Origin: Sordariomycetes sp. S80-01Y
Lineage: Eukaryota; Ascomycota; Sordariomycetes
Direction of reading: 5' to 3'
NCBI GenBank assembly: GCA_037042185.1
Contig: JAXQJY010000020.1
Location: 372,001-436,000 of the forward strand
Length of the DNA: 64,000 nucleotides
Both the position numbers and the translations under genes were made by a program. Below the pieces are notes generated by a model that saw only the letters and a program-made list of their open reading frames with translations, searched no databases and was not told the origin of the DNA. Within the stretch, counting starts at the first letter, position 1. Every line of letters starts with the position of its first letter. Below are positions 30,381-40,554 of this stretch, piece by piece.

Positions 30381-31750
30381 CCCTAGGCCCTCGAACATGC
30401 TGTACAAGCTCGTGGCTGCACAGTAATCTCATGACCATGATAAATCTGAGATTGTCGTCCCTTAGGTCATAGAGCTACTATGGTGTCTCTCCTAGCGCAT
30501 CTGCCTTTATGAGCTCATACCATAAGTCGTTCCCATTAACGTAGGCCCAATTAGTGGATATGGAGTACTGCTGTAAGATAGCTTTGATACTCAATGTGCC
30601 TGTATGAGATGTTACAGGTCTGTCAGACTGTCTGATGCAATAATAGCAGCTGAGGGGTGTCTTGATGCAGCTGCAGCTACGATCCCTCATATAGTTGAAG
30701 ATACTCAGTGTAGCTTACGGAGGCTTTATGCAAGAAAGATCCATCTGCTGCTATCGCAACAGTGAGCCCGTCAAGTCCTCTTGCAAGTTGAATTAATGCT
30801 GGACCTGTTCCTTTTAAGCATCTGATATTACCGCAATATATACTTTCTCTCCTTGTTTAAGATTCTCACGGTGGGAAGTGTATGCCAAGTTTTCTAGGCT
30901 GTTATTCACGTCTTCCAGCTTGCCTAGTTCACAAGTAATATGGAAAGCCCGTGCGTCCTCTCAGCATTGACAAGACTGCTTGCAGTGCGGCTTCTCGGAA
31001 GAGGCTTCTCATCATTGTCGTAAATAACTACCCAACTATCGGTTATCGTCTGATCTGACCATTATAGAACGGCTTCCGCGATTTGCTCCAGATCTCGATC
31101 TTCTCTTCCACCTAAAGGGGTAAGAAAAAGACGGACTCTGGCGTTAGATCCGCCTTGCTGGTCTAGCAAAGCTCTCTTTTAATGTTGTTGAATCCCTTTC
31201 GTCCAGCCATATTACGCTCGAGTAGATGTTACGATACCGCTTAATGTGTGCTATCGCCAGTTGGGTTTTGCCGATCCCAGCCAAATAAGTAAGGATGAGA
31301 GCGCGTCGCCCACCTGCTGTTTGAAGGATCTTGTGCATTCGCTGGAGTTTAGCTTCTCCTGCACTGAAGGGATCCACGACTTTGACTGCAGATAGATCTA
31401 AAGTAAGATAAAAGTAGTTGTTTAGTTGATCAGAGCTCCATATACATCCACCACTATATCTCATATCGCGTCTTGCAACTATTCGTGAAGCTCTTACTCT
31501 TGCCTCTCGTTGATCTGAGAGATAGATTGCGTAGGTCCGTTGAAGTGAGGCTGGCTGAGCTGATTGCCATTGCCTCTATTGATGTTTTGGGTGCCACTAA
31601 CAATGTTGAATTGATCGCCGAAGCCCGAGTTGTCAAAGGGCGAGCTAGGTGGCTCTGCTGCGGGCGCTTGTCCTATCAACTGCTCGATCGCTTCGGTAGA
31701 TATGTGGAAAAGCAACTATCTTGCATCCGCCGCCGTCGCTGCTGCTGCTG
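30380..31750 (-). pseudogene. Decayed NLR (NB-ARC) gene
   Basis: Reading the minus strand from about 31715, a Gly/Asn/Gln-rich segment (FDNSGFGDQFNIVSGTQNI, then GNGNQL and FNGP) comes first. Next is an NB-ARC start (EAKLQRMHKILQTAGGRRALIL), a P-loop GIGKTQLAIAHIKRY and a strand VIWLDERDSTTLKESFAR. Further down are GPALIQLARGLDGLTVAIA and ISTNWAYVNGNDLWYELIK, which correspond to the usual 'LGGLPLALA' and 'LWAYFDNQDLWYELL' segments of fungal NB-ARC proteins. These pieces fall in different frames with several stop codons and shifts between them, and the P-loop lacks one Gly (usually GLGGIGKT, here YLAGIGKT). It is therefore a pseudogene. Live members sense non-self or injury and trigger cell death. 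The N/G/Q-rich leader resembles prion-like signalling motifs found before fungal NB-ARC domains. Confidence 0.75.
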
Positions 31751-33191
31751 CATACCTGTGCCACAAATTGCTCTTGTGTGAGTCGCAGTAGTTTGGGGTA
31801 CCATGGACAACCATGCAAAGGAAGTCAGCAAGAGCTCATGCTGTCTCCATCTCAAAGCAGAGCACCCGGTGCTCCCGGGCTAGATAGTACCTCTTCTAAG
31901 CATCCTTGATCACTGCTCACCAAACTCTACGGTTTCCCTACGCATGAATACGAAGGACATCTCTTCATCGGTCATTGATCGCTTAATGAGCTGCTGTAAA
32001 TCACACCTTGCCTCGTCGCAGGTTGGGCCGGTATGTCGTTGTTCGTAGTCAGATTGGTATCATTCTTTCCTTTATTTCCACTCGACATAAAGGGGGTCCA
32101 TATCTGATCAGGCCAGGTGGTAAAAGCAAGGTGGAGAAGCACGCCATGGGCATCAAGTGTCACGCCGAGCAACAGATCATGAATCGGATAACAAAACACT
32201 CTTGGTTTCTTTCTACTGAGTGACAAAAGGTCCACTTTTTGTAGCTGATGAAAAGGACTTGTCGTAGGGATCCCGTCTAACCTGAAACAGGTCTGTAATA
32301 AAATCACACTTAACTGTAACGATTGCAGTCTTGCACCTATAGCCTAACGTACTACGAACAATAGACCGATACTCTGGTCTGCCTACCCTATAGCTAGACC
32401 AGGCCCGCAAGTTATATATAGCCTTCCTAGGAATTATTATCTAGCTAGCAAGACGATATCCACTACGCCGCTTATAGTACAGAATTCAGGGTTTGCTTTT
32501 GAAATTCCATCTATGGTCCGTGAACCAGCTCCCGAAAGTAACGTGTCGCTTATTCCACATTTTGGTTGGGCGGTAGTGCTTTAAAATAAGGCCGGTGGAT
32601 CGAACGTGGTGTCCGGCGTCTAAATATCATGAGCGCGGGGTTCAACAAAAGACATCAGGGTAAGTTCGAGTTGAAAGGACAAGAAGAACTCAACGTGCCG
32701 TGCTTAATGCAGTCAAACTGGAGGTACAATGCTCGAGACAGAGAGAGCAATAGGAAAAGGTGGTCCGATGTGAGGGCTCAACAGATCTTTGTATAGTCGT
32801 TGAAGAGGAAGTCCGTCTTGTGTTGCATCTTGCGATGTACCTTGTGATATGCCTTGCAAGGTACCCTGCACAACGCCCGGCGCCCTGCTGCAGCTGCGCC
32901 ACCCCTGCAAGCCAACGCAGAAGCACCATTACACGCACAGTATGTTCTCTCAGTCTTGTCTGTCGCGATCGGCCGATCCTTCCAGCCAGGGTAGATCTTA
33001 CTTGATCTAAGGAATGTGCCATCCCGGCAAGACGAGGCCGGCCCTGGTGCGACGAAACGAAGAGAGCCTTATACCCAGACGCGAGACATTTGGCTTACTG
33101 CCGCTTTTCCCAGTTCTCCTGAGTTATAAACAGCGAGCGCCATAGTGAGAAGCCGCGGCAATCTATCCCTTCCTAGTCACCCAATGCAGTC
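31751..33191. other. Gene-poor stretch upstream of the membrane ankyrin gene
   Basis: No convincing gene. The first few hundred bases may be further decay of the NLR N-terminus. Around 32815-32880 there is a short imperfect tandem repeat (TTGCGATGTACCTTG, TGATATGCCTTG, AAGGTACCCTG-type units). Confidence 0.4.
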
Positions 33192-36100
33192 ATGGCCAAA
33201 AAATTGCTCTTCGTTATTTTCGCCCTGGCGTTTGACGGCGTTAACGCTGACGACCTATCCGATTTCTCCAACAATCTGGCCACAGACATCGGTCCTCTTA
33301 TCGTTCTATTCGGCGAGTCTATGACCCGGCAATACTTAAGCGAGTGTACTTCCTATCTAGACTATTTCATCTTCGCTATGGCCCCAATCGGCATCATTAC
33401 CGCGATCGTCTCTGTGATTCGGGTCTGCGGCCACCCATCTCTTCGCGCCTTCATTGGCAGATCTCAAGAAGGCGCGGGCGTTGTCGAGGCCGAATTGTGC
33501 ACATCTACGAGCCGCGACGTGTGTGAGCTGTTTAATAAAGGCGGTATCACTCGCGTTCTCGGGCGGCCAAATATCCTCGAGCTTGTCTATGTTCCACCCT
33601 GCGGCGGTCCAGGAGCGCAGAGTCCTCTTTCCGATACAGATAATGCGGGACTGTTCCTATTCCGACACTACCTAAAGGAATACGAGCCGGACGCCTCTGG
33701 CTGGACTGAAGTCACACCGTCCATATCCAGGAGTAGCGGCGAGCCGGCCGCCTCGGCAACCTCATTCGCCCCAAAGCCAAATCTCTCTCTTAATGTTGGG
33801 ATAAAAAAGCAGCCTAGTTGGGTAATCTTCTCAGTTGCAGCGGCGGGTTTCGTTCTTCAAGCCGGCGTCCTCGCTCTGGCCGCCGTTGGTATTTGGATTC
33901 TTCGCTGGAACCTCAATGACGCAAGGTCGTCAGCCGCCAGAGACTACGCACCGGTCATGTTCATCGTAGGCACAGTGGTCATGTGTAGCGGTATGTGGAG
34001 TTGCGCGGCTCTAATCGGACAGACTACCCACGAGCTTCGTTATGAGCGCAAACGTGGATCTACCACGCAACAAAGCCGCCTTCTCTGGCTCCAGCCCGGC
34101 CCACAAGTCATCGGCGACCAAAGCTTTGATCCTTTCGCATATTTCGAGAACGAAGACAACCGTCTCCCTTGCTGGACGTCGTCGAAGAAAGACCTTAATA
34201 AAAAGTTCGAGGTACATACCTTCTTCGCCGTCTCGGCTGTGTTGGTAGGCTATATTATGCAATTCATCGGCCTACGTGGAATGAAGGCTTGGGTCTCACT
34301 CTCGCAATTGGGCATCACTGTTGTCATGAGCATTCTGCGGGGGCTCCTCCGCATGCAGCGCCTTGACAAGCATGACAACGAGCTGGAGCAAATGCCCGAT
34401 TTGGTCACGGAGCATGAGCTTGACTGGCTAGCGTTTCAGATCAACCGGCCAAAATCGCAGAGAGGATCGCTCTGGCACATTACCGGTCAGCACGAGAAAG
34501 CCACGGAAGCCGATACGCAGACGAAAAATGTATCTCAGTCCCGTGGACCCTCATCGCAAACCGGTATAGTAGCTCAATTCGACGACGACGATGGGTTTGC
34601 TCCAACGAACAGCCCTCAATCTTCCGCTATGTCTGAGGGCAGAAAGAAAGTCGACGGCAAGGACTGGCTCTCAATCCGAGCGCGGCTTGCGCACTTGACA
34701 GGCCATAACTCTTTTAGTAGCATCGAAGAGTGCGGATATCAGAAGTGGAAGGACGATCACATTAAAGTCCGCAATAGAGCGCGAAAATTGTCCGCCGCCA
34801 TTTGTCAAGCTTCGCAAAGCATCTTCCAAAAGGGTCAGAGGAAAGGGAGCATTACGCTCTGGGTTAAAGGAATCGCCTCACTTGATCTTGTCAGCGATGG
34901 AGTGACGCACTGTGAGCAGCGACTTGGCGTCGTTCTCAAGCCACCACCTACGACAACGCAATCCAGTTGGAGCATTGACGCCGCACAGCTAGAGGCGATC
35001 TTAGGACTATGGATGTGGTCTCTGGTTTCCGATGAACGATGCGCAAGCAAAGACGAATCTGGCAACACAACCTCCTGGGCCGAAACAGTTGAGGTGCTGA
35101 GGATTGTTTCAGCTGGCTTGGACGACAAGAGCTGGCATCGTACAACGAACAGGCAGGGTGAGATGGACCTTTGGCTTGGTCCCGCCGCAGTGACCCTCTC
35201 TGAGGATACACTCACTATCAACAAGCACGATAGTTACAGCCTGATCGACTTGTGGGATACTGGAAACTCCTTGGAAAGGTTTCCACAACAATCGCAATCA
35301 GATCATAAAAACCCTAATCAATCACAGAGAAAGTCTCGCCTGCCCCATTTGCGGGGAAATCCGCGTGATGCCGCAGTCAATATGGAAAATCACCTGGATA
35401 ATCCGGGTCGATCGAGGCGACGGTTATGTGGTTGGAATATTGTTTCCGAATCACTGAAATTTGGGGCCTGCGATTCCCCAAGCCCTGCAAATACGTCAAA
35501 TGAGCAAATAGTCAAGCTTCGGGTCCAGCTTATTTCGACAAACTCATCGCTACTCGACATCTGTACCCATGAGCTCTTCATCGCGCTGCTGAGCTCACTA
35601 GCGGGGCTTTTGACTCTCGACAAAGCAACGATTGAGGAGAGTGCCGGAAATATTCAATTGCACAATCCAACGGTTACCGCTTTCGCAAAATCGTTCGTAG
35701 AGAATGGTCTGGGACCCTATTCCGACGCGTTATCGTGTATTATCCCGGCGTTTGGGAACCAACTTCGCCCTGACCCCGATGGGATGCTATCAGCGCTCAT
35801 CAGTGTGGCCGAAACGTACCGCCAAGAAGCAGAATGGGATCGAGCAGAAATCTTACTGCGATGGGCATGTCAGTATTATTCCCCACCGCATAGCGAAGAA
35901 GGGGAATCAACTCCGATGCCTACTAGCAACAGCCTCTTGGAGCGAGCCATCCGTGCGACGGAAGAGCTCTACCGCTGGTCACTTGCGCAGCGGTCGGATG
36001 ACGAGAGAAGGGAATTTGGGCGGAGAGGCATCGAGTGGATAGACCAGAACTTTCACAACATAGGACAACGAATCCAGGAGATCAAAGATATTCTGGGGTG

Positions 36101-37226
36101 CTACCGGGAAATCGCACAGAGGATTTTGGAACGTCCCGGCCGCCAAGATGCAGCTCGCATTCCACGGCGGCTTGTAGAAGCAATCCGAGGCCACAATAGA
36201 ACGGAGACATTATATCTCCTGTGCTTTGTTAAAACGGGCGGCTTTGGTTCCCAAGACTTACAACCTGCCCTTCCTCTGGCCGTTCGGAATGACTGGAGCG
36301 AAGTTGTAATCGCGATTCTGGAAATGAAGGCACACCCAGATAGCCCAAGCGAAGACGGCAGAACGGCAATTTCCTACTGCGCGGAACTTGGGTATGAGTT
36401 ATACGTGAAGCCCTTGATAGACCGTGGAGCAAATATGGACCGATTGGAGAAGGGTGGGTGGACTCCGCTGTTTTGGGCGGCTAAAGAGGGACATGCGAAT
36501 ATCGCCAAGCTGCTTCTTGATACCGGATATGTGGATGTCGATAGACCAGACTTAAACGGCCGGACGCCGCTATGGGGGGCCGCAGAGAACGGGCACGAGG
36601 CGATCGTGCAGCAGCTGCTAGACAAGGGTGCTAATACCGAGTCGGAGGGTTCATATGGCCGGACGCCGCTATGCGGCGCCGCAGAGAACGGGCACGAGGC
36701 TACAGTGCAGCAGCTACTCGATAAGGGTGCTAATATCGAGTCGAAAGATTTATATGGCCGGACGCCGCTATGGATGGCCACAGAGAACGGGCACGAGGCG
36801 ATCGTGCAGCAGCTGCTAGACAAGGGTGCTAATACCGAGTCGGAGAGTTTATCTGGCCGGACGCCGCTATGGAGGGCCGCAGAGAACGGGAACCATGCGA
36901 TCGTGCAGCTGCTGCTCAATAAGGGTGCCTTTATCGAATCGAAAGATAGGAAGGGCCGGACGTTGCTATCGTGGGCCGCAGGGGAAGGACACGAGGCTAT
37001 CGTGCAGCAGCTGCTTGAGAACGGTGCCGATATCGAGGCGAAGGATTCTTGTGGCCGAACGTCGCTGTGGTGGGCTGTACGGAACAGGCACGAGGCTATC
37101 GTACAGCAGCTGCTCAAGAAGGATGCCGATTTCGAATCGACGGATATAAATGGCAATACACCGCTCTCGGTGGCCACCCGGATGGGGTGTATGGCGATCG
37201 CCAGGTTGCTCGAGGCCAAATCATAG
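33192..37226 (+). CDS. Large membrane protein with C-terminal ankyrin repeats
   Basis: A single exon of 1344 residues. The N-terminus has a signal-like hydrophobic segment (about 3-18), then a conserved module NNLATDIGPLIVLFGESMTR ... FAMAPIGIITAIVSVIRVCG ... SRDVCELFNKGGITRVLGRP. This module is typical of a family of large ankyrin proteins common in Fusarium- and Colletotrichum-like fungi. Further membrane segments lie at about residues 213-236, 252-275 and 343-385. A long polar middle follows, and ankyrin repeats fill about residues 1010-1340. The last six to seven repeats are 33 residues each and nearly identical at DNA level. The function is unknown. The architecture and repeat turnover suggest a recognition role. 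There are no signs of decay. Confidence 0.9.
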   Translation: MAKKLLFVIFALAFDGVNADDLSDFSNNLATDIGPLIVLFGESMTRQYLSECTSYLDYFIFAMAPIGIITAIVSVIRVCGHPSLRAFIGRSQEGAGVVEAELCTSTSRDVCELFNKGGITRVLGRPNILELVYVPPCGGPGAQSPLSDTDNAGLFLFRHYLKEYEPDASGWTEVTPSISRSSGEPAASATSFAPKPNLSLNVGIKKQPSWVIFSVAAAGFVLQAGVLALAAVGIWILRWNLNDARSSAARDYAPVMFIVGTVVMCSGMWSCAALIGQTTHELRYERKRGSTTQQSRLLWLQPGPQVIGDQSFDPFAYFENEDNRLPCWTSSKKDLNKKFEVHTFFAVSAVLVGYIMQFIGLRGMKAWVSLSQLGITVVMSILRGLLRMQRLDKHDNELEQMPDLVTEHELDWLAFQINRPKSQRGSLWHITGQHEKATEADTQTKNVSQSRGPSSQTGIVAQFDDDDGFAPTNSPQSSAMSEGRKKVDGKDWLSIRARLAHLTGHNSFSSIEECGYQKWKDDHIKVRNRARKLSAAICQASQSIFQKGQRKGSITLWVKGIASLDLVSDGVTHCEQRLGVVLKPPPTTTQSSWSIDAAQLEAILGLWMWSLVSDERCASKDESGNTTSWAETVEVLRIVSAGLDDKSWHRTTNRQGEMDLWLGPAAVTLSEDTLTINKHDSYSLIDLWDTGNSLERFPQQSQSDHKNPNQSQRKSRLPHLRGNPRDAAVNMENHLDNPGRSRRRLCGWNIVSESLKFGACDSPSPANTSNEQIVKLRVQLISTNSSLLDICTHELFIALLSSLAGLLTLDKATIEESAGNIQLHNPTVTAFAKSFVENGLGPYSDALSCIIPAFGNQLRPDPDGMLSALISVAETYRQEAEWDRAEILLRWACQYYSPPHSEEGESTPMPTSNSLLERAIRATEELYRWSLAQRSDDERREFGRRGIEWIDQNFHNIGQRIQEIKDILGCYREIAQRILERPGRQDAARIPRRLVEAIRGHNRTETLYLLCFVKTGGFGSQDLQPALPLAVRNDWSEVVIAILEMKAHPDSPSEDGRTAISYCAELGYELYVKPLIDRGANMDRLEKGGWTPLFWAAKEGHANIAKLLLDTGYVDVDRPDLNGRTPLWGAAENGHEAIVQQLLDKGANTESEGSYGRTPLCGAAENGHEATVQQLLDKGANIESKDLYGRTPLWMATENGHEAIVQQLLDKGANTESESLSGRTPLWRAAENGNHAIVQLLLNKGAFIESKDRKGRTLLSWAAGEGHEAIVQQLLENGADIEAKDSCGRTSLWWAVRNRHEAIVQQLLKKDADFESTDINGNTPLSVATRMGCMAIARLLEAKS
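36557..37160 (+). repeat. 99-bp tandem repeats encoding ankyrin units
   Basis: Six full units start at about 36558, 36657, 36756, 36855, 36954 and 37053. Each opens with GGCCGGACGCCGCTATGG or a close variant and contains ATCGTGCAGCAGCTGCT. Neighbouring units differ at few positions, the first four least. The period of 99 bp equals 33 residues, so changes in copy number keep the frame. Confidence 0.88.
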
Positions 37227-37912
37227 CTACCACCTTAGTTTTTATCACTTGGAGTGGCATGCTGTATATTCCCTACGGCAGCGTTACATTGTGTCAGCGG
37301 TAGGAGGGAAATTTGCTCCTTTTTGAGACATCTCCAAAAGCAAGGTGTATCAGCGGAATACCACCAAGATTGAACGTAAAGAAGGTTTCCCCTCTTTCTT
37401 CCGAAAGGTCAAGACGATATGCTTAATTGAATACGTTTTCCTGTGCTTTTTGATGACCCTTAGACTACTCCCTCGTAGCTGACAACGTCACATAAGAATA
37501 GTGAGGGATGCTGACAGATTCAAGTCTATTACCATAGCTGGCGATCCTAAGCCTTCCCCAGGCAACAAAATTCGTATATAGTATCTAATGAGTCCGCCTC
37601 TGCGTTTATTGAGGGGTATAGGGGTCATGGTAAAAGAACGTTCTAGCAAACAGCGCTCTGGATGTATAAAGCTAGATTGTTGAGTAGCTCCACTGGCACG
37701 TGTGTTCCATCTCAGAGGATGATCAGCGGATGACCAACTCAGCGCATTCGAAAACACGAATCTAAGATCTCAAGCAAAAGTCACATATGAACAATCCTGC
37801 CTGTAGCCACAACAGCTTCTACACATCACTCAACGGAGGATCATCGTGCTAATTCCGGATGCACACACCTCTAACTTTGTTCCTGTCCCGACAGCAACGT
37901 GTCCTGACGGTC

Positions 37913-37975
37913 AGATTAGTAGTTGGGTCGGTGACGCCCAGCGAGTACCGGTTGTTGTATGCTCTTTTAACAAAA
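37913..37975 (+). pseudogene. 5S rRNA 3'-half fragment
   Basis: AGATTAGTAGTTGGGTCGGT, then GACGCCCAGCGAGTACCGG, TTGTTGTATG and CTCTTTTA match the 3' half of fungal 5S rRNA and, with about five differences over 55 bp, the copy at 10989-11045. Nothing 5S-like precedes AGATTAG, so the 5' half is missing. Confidence 0.75.
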
Positions 37976-38874
37976 AGAAATGGTCTTTTTTTTCTTGACT
38001 GTGACAACAGGTCTCCGAGGCTCAAATATAGACGTAACTTCATCTGTATTCAACATTAGAGTCCGAAACTGTGAAGTGGAAGGTGCAGGTTGTCGGGGAA
38101 AAGGATGATGCGAAGCGAAACTGTTTTCAAGACCGAGATACGTCAATTGGATTTCAAAAGTGCGGAGCCCGCAGTCTTCAGGCTGCGGAAAAAGTATCCA
38201 ATGTGTGACTATCAATGATGCTATATCTAGCCGCCGCTATGGCCTGTCCTGTGTGAAGCCTATTTACAACGGACTGCCGCTCGATGCTTCCTACAACGAG
38301 ACTCCTCTTGTGTCCACCTACCTTAGAATGCGCCGCCAGGCGGCTTTCAGGGAGGTTGGGAACAAGCGGTATTCTGCTCGAAGCCTTCGAAGGGTTGGGA
38401 CTGTGAGCTTGCCTTGGCCTTTTTGACCAGCTCAAGCTGATGCCGCTATTTCGCCAGGGCGTTCACATGACGAGCCCAACATCACCAGCAGAGTTATGCA
38501 TTGCACTGTTGACCCTGGATCGCGGTGAGAAGTACACGCTATGATAAGGCTCATCAAAGCATGTGATTAGGATTAGGTTGGAGTTTCCATGTCCCATTGC
38601 GAGAGCAGATTCTTTGGCTCCCATATCCGGCCCACAGCGAGTCAGCCTGACGGCCCTCAAAACGAGCGACGCCACCCGGGGCATTGTTGTTAACCTTAAG
38701 TCCACAGCCTGGCTCTTCTCCACTCAAACCCCAGCACTGCCATTTCTCGAAGGATTTGGACATCACCTGTTTTGGGCCCGTGGTGCGAGGGCTAGCCAGT
38801 CAGAGGGCCGGATCTGTGGAAGGCTGATCTAGCTGTGGCTTGACTTGGGGGCGCCAAGGGTCAGTGGCCGGAAC

Positions 38875-38882
38875 TGACGTCG
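38875..38882 (+). promoter_or_regulatory. CRE-like site TGACGTCG
   Basis: GAACTGACGTCGATTGG matches the GAACTGACGTCAATCG of the paralogous promoter at 27733-27748. 260 bp upstream of the ATG. Confidence 0.45.
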
Positions 38883-38955
38883 ATTGGATCGCTTGGCTGC
38901 GGATGATCGGCGACCAGAGACTGAGGCTATCAAGTGAGTGAGTTGGAAATAGACA

Positions 38956-38961
38956 TATAAA
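38956..38961 (+). promoter_or_regulatory. TATA box of LURP-like copy 2
   Basis: TATAAA in GACATATAAACTTGAACC, about 175 bp before the ATG at 39135, followed by a CA-rich leader. Confidence 0.5.
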
Positions 38962-39134
38962 CTTGAACCAATCTTCTTTCCTTGCTTTCGATATTCTGAA
39001 CATCATCAATTCAACCACTCAAAGAATATATACAGCATTCAATCGCACAGTTCGACCACAAGCGCTGCTACGAACAAACCACAACATCAAGACTTCGACT
39101 TAGACCAACCACCTACCCACATACCACCATCACC

Positions 39135-39797
39135 ATGGACCCTTCACCAACAAACGTGTACAAAATATCCAAAAAGCCCATGTCAGACTACTACAAAGTC
39201 AAGCCCAAGACAGACAACTCCCAGGAGTATGCCGTCAACATCGAGAGCCACGACTCTACAGAATCGCCCTTTATGTTCCTCCACGAGGGCAGCTCCATCA
39301 AGGACGCCAAGGCCGTCGTCGGCTCTGTGCGTCGCAACCCTGAAGAGGCCGCTTTCGAGATCAGCAGCAACAGCCTGCAAGATGTCGACAACGGGCGATG
39401 CGTGGGAAAGTTAAAGAGGACGCTAGGCATGACTGCGGAAATGCAAGTGGGCATGTCGGACGGACGGGAGCCTCGTACGCTGGCGTGGAGACCCATCGTG
39501 GGACAGGGTCTGTCGTGCAGCCTGGTGGATATGGCGAGTCCAGGTACGGTTCTGGCGAAATACGAGGAGGGTTCATTTGGGAGAGGAGAGTTGACGATAA
39601 ATGTTGACTGGGGGTTGGACTTCGAGAAGGCCGTCATCACAGGCGCCATTTGCATGTTCGAGAAGACGTCGGCCTGGTCTAAAGCTCATGGCGAGCAAGC
39701 GGCTCAGTTTTCTGCTCCCCCAGGGAAGGGTCCGGGTATTGTAGGGTTCTACGGCGGCTACGCGGGCGCAGGAGGCGATGTTGGGGGTGACGTTTAG
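39135..39797 (+). CDS. LURP-one/Tubby-like fungal protein, copy 2
   Basis: A single exon of 220 residues, same strand and same exon organisation as copy 1 about 11 kb away. I estimate 50% or more identity over the first 190 residues (KKPMSDYYKVKP, SPFMFLHEGSSIKDAKAVVGSVRR, AWRPIVGQG, INVDWGLDFEKAVI). The C-terminal tail is shorter and Gly/Ala-rich. The upstream CRE-like site and other blocks are shared too, so the duplication included the promoter. The fold is predicted as LURP-one/Tubby-like; ligand and role are unknown. Confidence 0.77.
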   Translation: MDPSPTNVYKISKKPMSDYYKVKPKTDNSQEYAVNIESHDSTESPFMFLHEGSSIKDAKAVVGSVRRNPEEAAFEISSNSLQDVDNGRCVGKLKRTLGMTAEMQVGMSDGREPRTLAWRPIVGQGLSCSLVDMASPGTVLAKYEEGSFGRGELTINVDWGLDFEKAVITGAICMFEKTSAWSKAHGEQAAQFSAPPGKGPGIVGFYGGYAGAGGDVGGDV

Positions 39798-40554
39798 CGC
39801 TGGGTCAAGGTTCGATATGTACATAAAGGCTTAAATGCAAACAATTCAAAGAGAAACCGTGTTTCAACAAAAGAATGCAATTCTAGCTTCTCAATTTTCT
39901 AGCTCTTTAACCACTTCAAATGATGGTCATACAAGATGGATGCTTCTATCTAGCTATGGTAGCTCCGAGGTAGGGTCTGATCAGAAAGAAAACACCCTAC
40001 AACCACAGTCCCAAGGTAAATTTTGCAAATAGAACATGGACAGGTTTCCCCAGTGAGTTCATCATAGGAGAGCGAGAGTGAAGTATGGAGGCTTCGGAGG
40101 CTGCTTGCTCGTCCACACACAGGAGGTTGGGGAGCTACTGTAGAGTCTGAAGTGTAGCGAAGCTAGTAGATGAGCTTGATCCAGAATCTACGGCTCAGTG
40201 TACCATTTGATGACTGGGTCTGATAATGTCAGCCGCGGACGACTTATTCATTTGGTGACACCATGGAGCACCTGATATTGTATCTGTCAAGTTTGTCAGT
40301 CTCTTCCGATGATGATGAAGTCTTTTCTCGTTTTGGTTGCTAATACCGGGAAAGTCCGCAGGCGATACAGATCTTCTGCCTTGTGAATTATCCATAGAGT
40401 AGTACCGCAATAGTTGCTAAATGTGGTGACCTGGATATTGGCGTAAGCTCACTAGTCTAGAATTTCCTCCCCCTTCACACCACCTGACATCGGATAGAGG
40501 AAGGTGCGCGGATGGGAGTAAACCGAAGTTTTAGGTAAGTACAATTTTCTAGAG
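39798..40554. other. Convergent intergenic stretch
   Basis: About 750 bp between convergent genes; no gene or repeat recognised. Confidence 0.5.

Larger units (their letters stand above)
37227..39134. other. Gene-poor stretch with 5S fragment and duplicated promoter
   Basis: No supportable gene. It contains the 5S-derived fragment at 37913-37975 and, from about 38720, the promoter that shares blocks with the region before 27988. Confidence 0.5.

Noticed and set aside
36374-37219. 281-residue minus-strand ORF
   Set aside because: Antisense to the tandem ankyrin repeats; its repetitive Ser/Cys-rich sequence is only the mirror of those repeats.
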